A DNA stretch of 64,000 bases from Hepsetus odoe (GCA_017165825.1 CM029368.1:30348638-30412637), one strand, 5' to 3'; shown: positions 44,393 to 54,637, counted from the stretch's first letter. Numbers and translations are program-made. The notes: generated by a model not told the origin, from the letters alone.

Positions 44393-44898
44393 TACGTTAC
44401 ATGAATTAAAAAGATCAAATTAAAGGGAAAGGTGTATGTGTACTACTAAATAATTATAACCAAGACATATTTAACACATTTACATTTAAGATGCTTAAAC
44501 AAAAACAAATATATCAAATGAAATGATAGATGTTCATCTAGCAAATAGTAACTGAGCTTATGAGCAGTCCTGGGTGGGACGGAGGGGCTGTGAGTGCAGC
44601 TGTAAACTGAAGCAGACATGGAATGCAGGGTTTTTTATATATTCTGCACATTTCTACTCAGCAATTACCTGAAATGACTTAATTTAGACCTGAAGCCAAA
44701 TATGTGGGTGGCACACTGGCTGCGGCTAAGATGTAGTCTCTTCATCTCTTATCATAATTATGTTTCCCTTAAAATCTGAGCTTGGCATCTTCAAAACAGC
44801 AATAGTTTCCCTACTGTCTTCCCCACCATTCTTACTTCCTTCTTCTTACTCATCACCAACTACGCCTGTCTTGCATGTCTTCTATGTAGTCCACTAAT
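44393..44898. other. Intergenic DNA, nothing recognised
   Basis: No coding or repeat signal. Confidence 0.4.
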
Positions 44899-45333
44899 TT
44901 GAGAAAACAGACACTTGCAGACAGAAATCCCCACGCAAACAAAGGTGGGAATCTGTTAACAAACTGCGCCTTTATTCCAGCGGCGAGTTCAGTGGGAGCC
45001 AGTTTTTCTTCTCCCGTCTCACCGGCAATCTCCAGCCGCGACTTTCATTTGACTCTCAGTGTGGGTGCCATGTTAATTAGATAAACGCATGGCGACCAGA
45101 ACAAAGCACGAGAGAGAGAGAGAGAGGGGTTGAGACAGAGAGGGGGGAAACAGCATCACGAATTATGACACAAATTACCGACGGCTTTGAAGTTTTATTT
45201 ATGAACTTCTCTTTCTCCCCCCCTTGGCAACCCATTAATATATTGCCCGGTAAATGTTTTTGGACTTTTCATGTGCATTTTTCATTTCATCTTCTGATTA
45301 TTTATTTATTTATTTTTGAACAAATAGTTCCGA
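44899..45333. promoter_or_regulatory. Candidate conserved non-coding element
   Basis: Repeat-free apart from a short (GA)n (45111-45126). Motifs include CAAACAAAGGTGGGAATCTG (about 44935; SOX/TCF-like), GCCATGTTAATTAGATAAAC (about 45067), ACGAATTATGACACAAATTACC (about 45158) and CCCATTAATATATTGCCC (about 45230). No coding support. Confidence 0.28.
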
Positions 45334-45830
45334 ATGGGTTTGTGTAGCATTGCTCACATTTGGTCTCAAAGGGAACCCAAAGCAAGCAAGACACCAGAGA
45401 TGCTAACTTCGGGAAGAAGGGTTGCTCTGATGTGTGCCTTCCAGCTAAACCTTCTTACAGACCAAGTACACCTCTTCATGGCAACCTTATTCCCTAAGGA
45501 TGGTGGCCTTTTTCAGCAGCGTAGTCCCTGCCAAAGTGTAAAAACTGCTCAGGAACAGTCTGAGGAACATGACAGAGCTATGGTCTTCAGTTTCCCCAGA
45601 TCTCAATCTGATCGAGCATCTGTGGGATGTTTTACACTAACCAGCCAGATGCAAGGAGGCCCCAGCAAAGTAAAGAACTTTAAGGATTTTCTACCAACAT
45701 CCAGATATCACATCCAGCTTTCACAGCACAGCTTCAGAGGTCTTGCATGGTCTATATCTCACTGGGCCAGAGCTTTTTGGTGGCACGAGGAGGAGACTTT
45801 TGAATGTAAAGGCTGGTTTTAAGAAAAAAA
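45334..45830 (+). pseudogene. Tc1-like transposase relic, C-terminal catalytic part
   Basis: The DNA follows the 3' half of a fish Tc1-like transposase gene. Around 45593-45637 it encodes SPDLNLIEHLWDVLH, the conserved motif holding the last catalytic acidic residue. Upstream (45478-45545) is TGGCAACCTTATTCCC and TTTTTCAGCAGCGTAGTCCC, corresponding to the FQQDNAPCH-type block. Downstream CTTCAGAGGTCTTGCATGGTC and TTTTGGTGGCACGAGG match the C-terminus. The long open frame across 45334-45822 is not the transposase frame, so its protein is meaningless. Upstream domains are absent. Confidence 0.78.
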
Positions 45831-46198
45831 ACTGTAATGATATACACCGTGTGAACATTATGTGAATATAGTGTACATATTGTGTATCATATGTACATTT
45901 TATTATTTGTGTATTGCGTGAATATGTATATTATGTAACCATCTACCGTGACATCAACAGCCTTCCCAGATTTCTCGTGTGTAACACGTTTGGCCAACGA
46001 AGCTGATTCTGATTAGATGTTGCAGCTAACTGACAATAGGAGCTAGTTAGATTTCTAAGATGTCCGAAGCTTTCTTCACTGAAACTAATAATGAAATGTC
46101 AGCATTGAGGTTTGCATTGTGACCATTTGTCCATATAGCGAACTCTTTTGATTTCATATATTCATTATCCTTGCTCGTAGGGGCGCATAACATGCATA
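45831..46198. other. AT-rich intergenic DNA
   Basis: Loose GTGAATAT/GTACAT motifs at 45846-45940; nothing else recognised. Confidence 0.4.
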
Positions 46199-46443
46199 TG
46201 AAAGTGAAAGTGACAACCCTTGTCATTGCTAGGTCACAGCACAGCACGCAGTGAACCACAACGAAATTGGACCTCTGCTTTTAACCCATGCACACAAACA
46301 CCATGCAGCAGTGGGCAGCTATTGAAAGCACCCGGGGAGCAGTGACGGGGACGATACCTTGCTCAGGGGTACCTCAGGGGAACCTACTTGTGAGGGAATC
46401 AAACCCACAATCTTACGATGCGGGGCAACTCCCTAACCACTAG
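46199..46443 (-). mobile_element. SINE-A, nearly complete, young-looking
   Basis: The tail starts at 46199 (GTCACTTTCACTTTC on the minus strand) and box B GGGTTTGATTCCC is at about 46396-46408. The head ends at CTAGTGGTTAGGGAGTTG (46426-46443), lacking the first dozen bases. It is close in sequence to the copies at 5241 and 7201. Confidence 0.9.
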
Positions 46444-47079
46444 TATATTTGCTGGATAACTTTCAACTGTCTAATAAATGGCTGATGTGTTTTGGAAAAT
46501 GTTCCATGTAAACTGGACATTTCAGCAGTTTTCTTGCCAGTCAGGCATATGTAGGTTGTCTCTCCCACACAGTGTTAATAAAACTAAGTTCCTTATTGTT
46601 AGTAAGGTAATGACCAAGAGAAAACGATCAAGCATAAGCAGGCATAGCTAGCAAGTTGGTTCATGTGCCTGCCTGTCACATTTCTGTTCAGTTATTCATT
46701 CAGATCAGCCATGCCAGCCAGCAGTAACGTGAATAAGAAGCTTACCTTCTGTAAGATATCAGCATATAAAGGCTGCACAATGTTTCATGGACACAGGGAT
46801 AGTCTACCACACAGCCTTCGAATTTACAGCTATTTCCCTCCATTTTGTCCTCACACTTTCTCTGGTTCTGCTTCAATGTGGTTGCAGGTTTGGAGAACTG
46901 ATGGGAGGGATGTCCGTCATAGCTGCTCTAGAGTATTAGCCCAGATAGGTCTGATGTGTTCATCTTTTTTAATGATGCTATCTGTTTAAAATGACTCTCC
47001 TACACTGGACTTAAACCTAGTTCTAATGTAGCCCCACATAGGAAGGCAGCTAGCGTATTGCTCAGTTCCAATTGAGAAA
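46444..47079. other. Intergenic DNA, no gene supported
   Basis: The 108-codon ORF at 46663-46989 has no recognised domain. Confidence 0.35.
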
Positions 47080-47400
47080 AAAAAAGGCTTTTCCCTTGCT
47101 AATTCATACCATCCCCTTTTTCAGTTTGTATCCCTTAATGACCCAGCTGTTTTAATGCTTTCAATTTACCACTGTTTAGTCACAATCCTCCTGCGGCTAC
47201 TCTTGAAAAGAAACAATGACAAGACCATTATGCATGGGCAGATGCAAATGGAGAAGTTAATTTAGCCCTGCATTGTGGGATTGACGAGCGGAAGGGACAA
47301 CGAGGCCTACAGCTACGCAAGGCTGATCACACTCTTGAATGGCCCACGCTATAAGGAGGCTCACTATGTTTGATCAAAAGAGAACGAAACCGAAAACTCA
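47080..47400. promoter_or_regulatory. Candidate enhancer with SOX, POU and homeodomain motifs
   Basis: Within 66 bases are AACAATG (47212-47218, SOX-like), ATTATGCAT (47227-47235, octamer-like), ATGCAAAT (47242-47249, exact octamer core), TTAATTT (47257-47263, homeodomain-like) and CATTGTG (47271-47277, SOX-like on the other strand). The surroundings are repeat-free and lack coding frames. Closely spaced SOX and octamer sites are typical of neural and pluripotency enhancers in vertebrates. No expression or conservation evidence is available here. Confidence 0.38.
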
Positions 47401-48593
47401 GAGACTGGAGTCTTAGACGATGTTCCATTCTATAGCACTGCATGCTCTGTTGGGAAAGGAAAGGCCTGTATAATATGTTGCTGTCATTTTTAGTATATAA
47501 CTACCGTAAAGTGTTTTTCGAAAAAAAAAATAAAATAAAAAATTTAGTAATACGATTTACATGAGGGGTCGCAAAATCAGAGCTCCCTGTCCCCTCACTA
47601 GTGCACTTCATGGGTCATAAAACAATGGCTTCTATGCCAAACAGCACCCTCTGTGTCCTGAAGGGACTTGTAGGTGAACTGTTAGGGCCCTTCAGATATT
47701 TCAGAGGTACACTTTAAATAGAGTGCCTTTGAGAATTTCTCAGAATGCATTGTTAATTATGAGCAAGATGGCTGCATAAGTGACACCACATTTTTCTCAG
47801 TTAGTATAATCTAGCTGAGAAATATAAAAATTATGTTCAGACCCTTTTCTTCATAACTAGCATTTACAAATTGTTACTAGGTCTGATGTCTCTGTGGTAA
47901 GATAGCTAACCTTACATCCCTACTGCTGATGTGTGCATAAATGCTTAGCATTTGACATGTTTTCATGTCCCATTTCCAGATTGAATGGCATTTAATTTGT
48001 GTTGATGGTTTTCAGACTCAGGAAGGGTTACAATAAGACCTAGAGATGGACCGGAGTCATTGGTTAACAAGTGTAGGAAACTTTATTAATGTAATCTTGG
48101 CTAAAAAACTCCTAAAAAAGACTTTTTTGGACACTTTTTTTCATGGTGTCCATTTGAGTGCATCTGAATGACGGCGGCTGGACGTCACCTGGCTCCCTGC
48201 TCCCTATGTAGTGCATTACTTAAGGCATAAGGCATTTCTCACCCAATAGCGCTCTATATGTCCATTAGGGAGCCATTCGGGATTCAAACCGAGATTGAGC
48301 TCCATCTTCTAGACTGGCCTAAAAGAGAAAAAAAAAAGAAAAAAAAAAAACGCCCAGGTCTGTTTACTGTTCTGGCCCGCTGAACACAGGAGTGAGGGCT
48401 CCCAGCACACGGGGAGAGAAGTGACGTTTGAGGGGCACTTTACAAAACTCGCCCTGAAGAAGATCTTCTGTATCACCTAAAGAGCCTTTGTCAGTCATTG
48501 GAAAGCTGTCACCTGCCGGGGAGATACAGCGGGGCTAGTGGATGACAGGCTGGAATTAATGAGAAGAGTATGACAGCAAGCCAAAGCAGAAGA
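47401..48593. other. Intergenic DNA, no gene seen
   Basis: A-rich runs at 47520-47545 and 48331-48350. CTCCCTGTCCCCTCACTAG and AGTGCACTTCATGGGTCAT (about 47582-47619) and CTCCCTGCTCCCTATG with TAGTGCATTACTTAAGGCAT (about 48194-48228) are similar motifs in direct orientation, perhaps an old dispersed repeat. Nothing else recognised. Confidence 0.35.
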
Positions 48594-48642
48594 AAGAGAG
48601 AGAGGGATAGAGGGAGAGAGAAGGAAAAAGAGAGGGGAGGGA
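48594..48642. repeat. (GA)n-rich tract
   Basis: Interrupted GA and GGA repeats. Confidence 0.85.
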
Positions 48643-49284
48643 GGGATAGGGAATGAAGAATGGAGCATTCTGGGCAGAGGGGGGCTTTGTTGCTCATGAA
48701 GGAATAGGCTGAAGGGGTCGTCTACGTGCTCTAGCCATGTCACAGCAATGGAGGAGGAGAAGATCAGGCATGAACAACAGGACGAATGAGCAGGTTTTCT
48801 AAACAGCATGGGTGGTTTACACCATTTATGGTCTTCTAAAATGTGAAAACATCCAGATGTGAGATCCAAGAAGTAACCGTGATCATTGGGGGATCACTAC
48901 CTGAGTCACTTATATTCTTCAGTTTCTGCCTCTGAAACAGTAACACTGAAAAAGTTAGTTCTTCTCCTTTTCCGAGTTTAATTTTTCTAAAGTATCTGTT
49001 CTTCTACTTAAATAAAGAACGTGTGTGCTTGTCATCAGTGTCAAACAGTCGAAATACTTGCAGGCAGAGCAGCCTCTCTGAACAGCACCCGCTCTGGTTA
49101 AACTTACACATGAATGATGAAGCTCAGTACTACAGTACAAAGCCATATCACAAGATATAATTTGGTCAAATATGAGAGGTTGAACTGAGTCATAAATCAG
49201 AAGCAGTAAGATATGGTCATTATCCTGATAATAAAATCCGTTTCTTGTCTCAGAATAGATAGATTAATAAATACGCAACTAAGA
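48643..49284. other. Intergenic DNA, nothing recognised
   Basis: No gene or repeat signal. Confidence 0.4.
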
Positions 49285-49673
49285 GCAGTAAATGAATGAA
49301 GAAACAGCATAGAAAGCAGCTTAAAATGTTCTTAATATAATGACCTATTATCCATGAATACTATAAAGTATTCAGTAATTACTTGAAAATATCCAGTAAT
49401 TATTTTAATATATCAAGTTATTGCACCATATATTATCCAGGCACATCATGTACTGGGGACTTCACAATTTAGTCTGAATTGTTAATTGCTATCATCCCAA
49501 ATCAAGCTTTTTGCTGTAAACACAAACAATGTAAACAAGAGTCATCAAAGCATGCCCGAAAAACTGCCCACAGGCTTGTGGGCAATGCAGGATTGTTGCT
49601 TATTTATTAGTTTTATTGTCCAGTAACTAAAATAAAGCATTCAGTAATTACTTAAAAATATCCAATACTATGT

Positions 49674-49800
49674 ATTTTCCTGTCTTCTTCTTCCTCTCCT
49701 TCCAGCTGGGATTAGGGGAGTGACAGTGGATCACCCGTTTCCATTTCTTCCGGTCCTCTGCATCTTCATTCACTCCAATCATCTGCATGTCCTCAAGTTA
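49674..49800 (-). mobile_element. RTE LINE 3' end fragment
   Basis: TCTTCTTCTTCCTCTCCTTC, GACAGTGGATCACCCG, TTTCCATTTCTTCCGGTCCT and CTGCATCTTCATTCACTCC are the complement of the 3' end of the LINE seen at 4769-5236. It is broken off at 49800. The LINE junction is the same in unit B, so it was there before the duplication. Confidence 0.7.
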
Positions 49801-49806
49801 CTGCTA

Positions 49807-49807
49807 C

Positions 49808-49838
<31 letters not shown>

Positions 49839-49850
49839 CATATATCAAGT
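49807..49850. repeat. (TA)n microsatellite
   Basis: TA repeats with TACA interruptions. Confidence 0.9.
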
Positions 49851-49985
49851 CAAGTAGGGGGTTTTATTGTCATTTCAGCCATATACACAGTACACAGTGA
49901 AACGAAATAATGTTCCTCCAGGACCCTGGTGCTACACACAAGACAAGACACAACACAGGGGCAATAAAAATAAAATAAAATTTAG

Positions 49986-49986
<1 letters not shown>
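49851..49986. other. Short stretch, possible dispersed repeat
   Basis: TCAAGTCAAGTAGGGGGTTTTATTGTCATTTCAGCC and CAGTACACAGTGAAACGAAA resemble a common fish repeat of unknown class; it lies between two (TA)n tracts. Confidence 0.4.

Positions 49987-50020
<34 letters not shown>
49987..50020. repeat. (TA)n microsatellite at the MITE target
   Basis: Seventeen TA units immediately before the Tc1 MITE, as at the right end of the element at 1-1019. Confidence 0.95.
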
Positions 50021-50021
<1 letters not shown>

Positions 50022-50025
<4 letters not shown>

Positions 50026-50500
50026 GTACAACAGTTTTAGGCAGGTGTGAGAGTGTTACTCATTTATTTTCATCAATCAACAAAATGCAGTGAATGAACA
50101 ACAGAGAAATCTAAATCAAATCAATATTTGGTGTGACCACCCTTTGCCTTCAAAACAGCATCAGTTCCTCTAGGTACACTTGCACACAGTTTTTGAAGGA
50201 ACTTGGCTGGTAGGTTTTTCCAAACATGACTGTGTTTCAGCCTCCGTGTGACATTGATGATCATCAGTACTGTTTAAAACTGGTTGATCAGACAATCACT
50301 ATAATCCTACAGAATCCCTGACTTTGTGCAAGTGTACCTAGAAGAACTGATGCTGGTCTGAAAGCAAAGGGTAGTAACACCAAATATTGATTTGATTTAG
50401 ATTTTTCTTTTGTTCGCTCACTTTGCATTTTGTAAATTGATAAAAAATAAACAGTCATTATTTATATTTCTGAAAGCGTTCTTTGTTTACAGCATTTTTT
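50022..50500 (+). mobile_element. Tc1-derived MITE (foldback), right terminus lost
   Basis: The start TACTGTACAACAGTTTTAGG and the following arm match bases 1-205 of the element at the window start. The right arm (about 50326-50500: GTGCAAGTGTACCTAGAAG, ACCAAATATTGATTTGATTTAG, ATTTATATTTCTGAAAGCG) is the inverted copy. No transposase is between the arms. The last 28 bases of the right terminal repeat are missing; the similarity stops at AGCATTTTTT. Without that terminus it can no longer be excised. Confidence 0.87.
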
Positions 50501-50571
50501 CAGCATTTCAGTTACCACTATCACGTATACAGAAAGCAATGGTGATCTAGTTACTGTCATAAACTACCCCT

Positions 50572-50766
50572 GAACTAGAGGTAGTGGTCTAGTTGTAGGG
50601 TACTTGCCTCTGGATTAAGGGGTCCCAGGTTGAAACCCCACCTCTGGCACTACCACCACTGGGTCCCTGAGCAAGACCCTTAACCCTGAGTTGCTCCAGG
50701 AGGACTGTCCCTGTAATTAGGATGTGGAAGTTGCTCTGGATACGAGCGTGCAGTAAATGTAACTAA
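50572..50766 (+). mobile_element. SINE-B (V-SINE-like)
   Basis: Head GAGGTAGTGGTCTAGTTGTAGG at about 50569-50590, box B GGTTGAAACCCCACC at 50628-50642, central CCACTGGGTCCCTGAGCAAG, CCTTAACCCTGAGTTGCTCC and GGACTGTCCCTGTAATTAGG, tail CGTGCAGTAAATGTAAC. Confidence 0.88.
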
Positions 50767-51302
50767 TACTAAAAATGATCCAGTAACTACAATAGGATTA
50801 TCGATTACTTCTATAAATTATTTAGTAACTTATCCCCTAACTACTACAAATCACCCAGCAGCTGCTAAATTGTAACACACTATTAGCAGTAACCATTAAT
50901 GACAATGAAATATTGAGTATGTGCTACAATGTTTTCAGTTTCTTACTCACATTTCAGCAGTAAACTGGGAAATTCTGAACTGTAGTTTATTTTGACTTCT
51001 TACTCATTTCCTCTATAAAGTGAAAGTGACTAATTCTGCAAAGTTTGAAAACTAAAAATGAATGCAGAAACAGCAGCGAAAGCAGCTTGATGCTTCAGGT
51101 AGTAGGAGCATGTTTGAAAGTAACCCTAAACAAATATATATCTGATGATGTAGGATGTGTGACTTCACTTCTCACTTTCCAAACTGATGCTAGCTATGGT
51201 TAGTGATGTGAGAATCTCCCACAACAACAACTACTTGCACCAACATACTCTTCCCTGCATGGACTTCTGCCTACGTATGAAGTTTCCAAGTCAACCCCTT
51301 GA

Positions 51303-51478
51303 AATGTTTACATTCATTTTTGGCATATAGCAGACACTCTTATCCAGAGTGACTTCCATTCCTAATTACAGGGACAGTCCCCCTGAGCAACTCTGCTGTT
51401 GATCTTCAGGAACCCGTAAAGGAGGTGGGATTCGAACTGGCAACCTCTCGGCCCATAGAACGGCATCCTTAAACACCA
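51303..51478 (-). mobile_element. SINE-B (V-SINE-like), diverged
   Basis: The tail (GCATATAGCAGACACTCTTATCC) is at about 51325-51347, the central region CAGGGACAGTCCCCCTGAGC at 51370, box B (GGTGGGATTCGAACTGGC) at about 51424-51441, and a decayed head to 51478. Confidence 0.82.
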
Positions 51479-51845
51479 GATGAGTTGTGTATGATTATTC
51501 CAGCTTAAGTTGTGCTTAAAAGATAGGTAACTCACACGACACCAGACTACACTATAAATAAGGCCAGTCCTAAGTTGCATCTTGGCATGCATACAAACAC
51601 CTACACGTACCTCCGTTTAGCGAAGCGAGAAATAAAGTGTGCGTGTGTGCAAGTGTGTGTTGGTATTGTTGTAACAATTTGTGTAATGTGTAAGGGAACA
51701 CATCTCTCCATTGCAGTAAATGAGTTCTGTCAATGTTTACGCATCTCAATTAAGCAAGGGGGGAAACAATGGGCATCGGGGCCGGGGGGCTGTCAAGGAC
51801 GGTTTGTGTGCGAACGTCAGTGGGAGACTGCAGGCTGCATGACAT

Positions 51846-51871
51846 CTCTCCTTCTCTCTCTCTCTCTCTCT

Positions 51872-51909
<38 letters not shown>

Positions 51910-51949
51910 CTCTCTCTCTCTCTCTCTCCTTCTCTCTCTCTCTCTCTCT

Positions 51950-51983
<34 letters not shown>

Positions 51984-52004
51984 TCTCTCTCTCTCTCTCT
52001 CTCC

Positions 52005-52042
<38 letters not shown>

Positions 52043-52124
52043 CTTTCTCTCCTTCTCTCTCTCTCTCTCGGCTTCCTCTCTCTCTCTCTCTCCTTCTCTC
52101 TCTCTCTCTCTGCTTCTCTCCTCT

Positions 52125-52166
<42 letters not shown>

Positions 52167-52237
52167 CTCTCTCTCTCTCTCTCTCTCTCCTTCTGCTTCT
52201 CTCTCTCTCTCTCTCTCCTTCTCTCTCTCTCTCTCCT

Positions 52238-52268
<31 letters not shown>

Positions 52269-52352
52269 CCTTCTCTCCTCTCTCTCTCTCTCTCTCTCGT
52301 CTCTCTCCTCTCTCTCTCTCTCTTCTCTCTCTCTCTCCTTCTCTCTCTCTCT

Positions 52353-52416
<64 letters not shown>

Positions 52417-52418
52417 AT
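51846..52418. repeat. (CT)n polypyrimidine tract, about 570 bp
   Basis: Almost pure pyrimidine, made of (CT)n blocks of 8-30 bases separated by TT, CC or single G interruptions (CTCCTTCTCTC phrases recur). It gives a Ser/Leu-only frame at 51575-52489 that is not a protein. Mirror-symmetric pyrimidine tracts of this length can form triplex (H-) DNA. Confidence 0.97.
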
Positions 52419-52749
52419 CACTTGACCCACATTTCCTGCCTCTGTTTGCTCAACTCTCAAGTTTTCTGTCCTTAAGCATTTCAGCCTAATAGAGCAAGTA
52501 TAAGACTGCACAATAAATTATGTCCTAAGCACATCATGTACCTGAATTGTTGATTGTTATCATCCCAAATCAAGCGTTTTGCCGTAAACACAAACAATGT
52601 AAACAAGAATCATCAAAGCATGCCCGAAAAACTGCCTTGTGGGCAATGCAGGATTGTTGTTTTTTTTATTCGTTTTATTGTCCAGTACCTAATATAAAGT
52701 ATTCAGTAATTACTTTAAAATAGCCTCACCTGCATATTATCTGGTCCTC

Positions 52750-52985
52750 ATCTTCTTCTCCTTTCAGCTGCTCCCATCAGAAGTCAGCACAGTGGATCAT
52801 CATCTCCATTTCTTCCGGTCCTCTGCATCTTCTTTCACTCCTGCATGTGCTCTCTCATCACAGCTAAAAACCTCCTCTTTGGCCTTCCTCTTTTCTTCTT
52901 GCCTGACAGCTCCATCCTCAACATTCCCCCGATATACTCCTCGCCACATCCAAACCAACTCAATCTCTTTCTGCTACAAATTACC
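52750..52985 (-). mobile_element. RTE LINE 3' end fragment, longer copy
   Basis: Complement of the LINE C-terminus: CTTCTTCTCCTTTCAGCTGC, GTCAGCACAGTGGATCATC, TTTCTTCCGGTCCTCTGCAT, CCTCCTCTTTGGCCTTCCTC, TTGCCTGACAGCTCCATCCT and ATCCAAACCAACTCAATCTC. It matches the 4769-5236 segment in reverse. The frames are broken. Confidence 0.8.
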
Positions 52986-53129
52986 CAGTTGCTGCTACAA
53001 ATTATTTTGTTGCATTTTAACAGTATTCAGCAATGGTGATGAAATATTAAGTATATACTAGGAATTTTTTTGTGGGCAGGAAAATTCTCCGCTGTAGTTT
53101 GATTTGGACTGCTTCATCTCTTTCTTTGT

Positions 53130-53312
53130 GAAGTGAAAGTGACAATCATTGTGAAGGCACAGCTAAGCACACAGTGAATCACAACAAAATGCATTAACTG
53201 TATTAAACACATGCACACAGTGTAACAGCGGAAGCAGTGATGGGGATGGTGTCTTGCTCAGGAAGATCACAGGGCAAACTACTGCTCTGAGAATCAAATG
53301 CACATGTGGCAG
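53130..53312 (-). mobile_element. SINE-A, strongly decayed
   Basis: AAGTGAAAGTGACAATCATTG, CACAGTGAATCACAACAAAA, GCAGTGATGGGGATGGTG and TCTTGCTCAGGAAGATCACAGGG are recognisable. The tRNA head has decayed away. Confidence 0.72.
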
Positions 53313-53885
53313 CTTGTGGCTGTTAAGTGTAAACAGTGTGTAACTTTTTGATTTTTAAATTTTAGAAGTTCTGGAGCATCATCTAAGCATTCACAGTATA
53401 TTAAAGTACAGTTTTCATATGAACATCTTTACTGGAAGTGCCTAGTAAAAGATTTAAGATGCAGCATTGAATTTATCTAGAATCACACAGCTGTGTGAGT
53501 GGGCCCTTGTCCCACCAATGCCAGTGTCCAACAATCATGGTCTTTAGAGAAAACGCATCAGTGGCTTGATCAGTCACCCGGAATCACTCTAAATCTCCTC
53601 TTTGGAAACCAACACTGTCATCAACACATCACAAAGCACTTTGGAAAACAGCCGCCCAGCCGCCTGTCCTACAAAAACCAAAATGCAGCACACCCCTTTC
53701 AGATGCAGGGTCCACATAGCAGCAGACAAAGGAAACCACTGGGTGAGCAAGAAAAAAACAGCGAGAAGAAGAAAAGCTACAGAGATAAAACACTTTTTTT
53801 TGTTTCCATCACATGTTGAGATTTGTTGAATTAGATCTCGTTAGACTAATTAAAATACCTGGGGGATGGAGGCTTAAACAAGCCA
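53313..53885. other. Intergenic DNA, no gene supported
   Basis: The ORF at 53499-53819 has no recognised domain. Confidence 0.35.
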
Positions 53886-53985
53886 GTGTGTGAGAGAGAA
53901 AAAGAGGGAGAGAGAGAGAGAGTAGGAGGGAGGGAGGGAGAGAGAGAAGGAGGAGGGAAGAAAGGAGAAGGGAGATAGAGATAAA
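53886..53985. repeat. (GA)n-rich tract
   Basis: GA, GGGA and GGAG repeats. Confidence 0.9.
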
Positions 53986-54350
53986 TGACGCATCAGAAAG
54001 CAATTATCACAGGAAGCTGGATAAAAATGGTTTCACATTTTCACACACAAAAAGGATGCGCAGTGGCGTTCACTGATTACACCTTCAATCTCTCCGCTCG
54101 CTCATTAGCTCAAATGAGCAGGAAGACATTCGTTCTCCCGTTGCTTTGTTTATCCAACAAGATATTTCCAGCCTGTCAGTCATCCATTGATGCTGTCGTC
54201 CAGTGATGAGATATCATGTCTGCAGAACTGTTCTCTTTCTTAGAGAGAGTGTAAGCGGCCATCGCTCATAACCTCCATCATGTGTTCATTTAATGAACAA
54301 AGCTGGATACATTGTGAGCCAAAGTTTGAGTTCACAGGAAATGTTTGAGA
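53986..54350. promoter_or_regulatory. Candidate conserved non-coding element
   Basis: At 54030-54200 the DNA is repeat-free with CACTGATTACACCTTCAATC (about 54071), GCTCATTAGCTCAAATGAGC (near-palindromic, 54100-54119) and GCTTTGTTTATCCAACAAG (about 54143). No coding frame. Inferred only. Confidence 0.25.
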
Positions 54351-54436
54351 ATTGTTATTATTATTATTGTTGTTGTTTTTATTATATGATATAATGATAT
54401 TAAGCAGAAAACATGTAACATAAATATGGTCAAGTT

Positions 54437-54570
54437 CATCCATCCAGTCAGTCGTTTTCTGCCGCTTGTCCCAAGTGGGGTCACGGGGGAGTGCTGGAGT
54501 CCATCCCAGCTTACACAGGGCGAAGGACAGGGGGACACACCCTGGACAGGTAACCAGCCCATCGCAGGGA
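54437..54570 (-). mobile_element. SINE-C tail fragment
   Basis: CCATCCAGTCAGTCGTTTTC, GCCGCTTGTCCCAAGTGGGG, GTGCTGGAGTCCATCCCAGC, CTGGACAGGTAACCAGCCCA. It matches the fragments at 3802 and 11809. Confidence 0.85.
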
Positions 54571-54629
54571 GGCGCGTGAACCCCCGATCATGTGGCCAAC
54601 TCCCTAAACACTAGGCCACCACTGCCCTG
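54571..54629 (-). mobile_element. SINE-A tRNA head joined to the SINE-C tail
   Basis: CCCCCGATCATGTGGCCAAC and TCCCTAAACACTAGGCCACC with ACTGCCC is the complement of a SINE-A head (box A side; a GGGGGTTCACG remnant of box B). It follows the SINE-C tail without spacer, so the unit looks composite. Confidence 0.7.
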
Positions 54630-54637
54630 TTCCAGCC

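Larger units (their letters stand above)
49285..51055. repeat. Ancient tandem duplication, unit A
   Basis: It starts with GAAGAAACAGCATAGAAAGC and ends at AAAGTGAAAGTGACTAATTC (51018-51037). Unit B starts with GCAGAAACAGCAGCGAAAGC at 51064. Shared blocks: 49485-49630 against 52553-52690 (ATCATCCCAAATCAAGC, GTAAACACAAACAATGTAAAC, AAAGCATGCCCGAAAAACTG, TTGTGGGCAATGCAGGATTG); the LINE end at 49674 against 52750; and 50860-51030 against 52985-53145. Unit A has since received the Tc1 MITE (50022) and a SINE-B (50572). Confidence 0.72.
51056..53190. repeat. Ancient tandem duplication, unit B
   Basis: See unit A for the shared blocks. Unit B contains a SINE-B (51303) and the long (CT)n tract, and ends in a better preserved SINE-A (53130) at the place where unit A has only AAAGTGAAAGTGAC. 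The unit lengths differ because of later insertions. Confidence 0.7.

Noticed and set aside
45334..45822. 162-codon open frame
   Set aside because: The DNA is a Tc1 transposase relic, and the recognisable transposase motif (SPDLNLIEHLWD) lies in a different frame, so this frame is accidental.
51575..52489. Plus-strand 304-codon frame rich in Ser and Leu
   Set aside because: It is the translation of the (CT)n tract; a second frame over the same tract is open as well.
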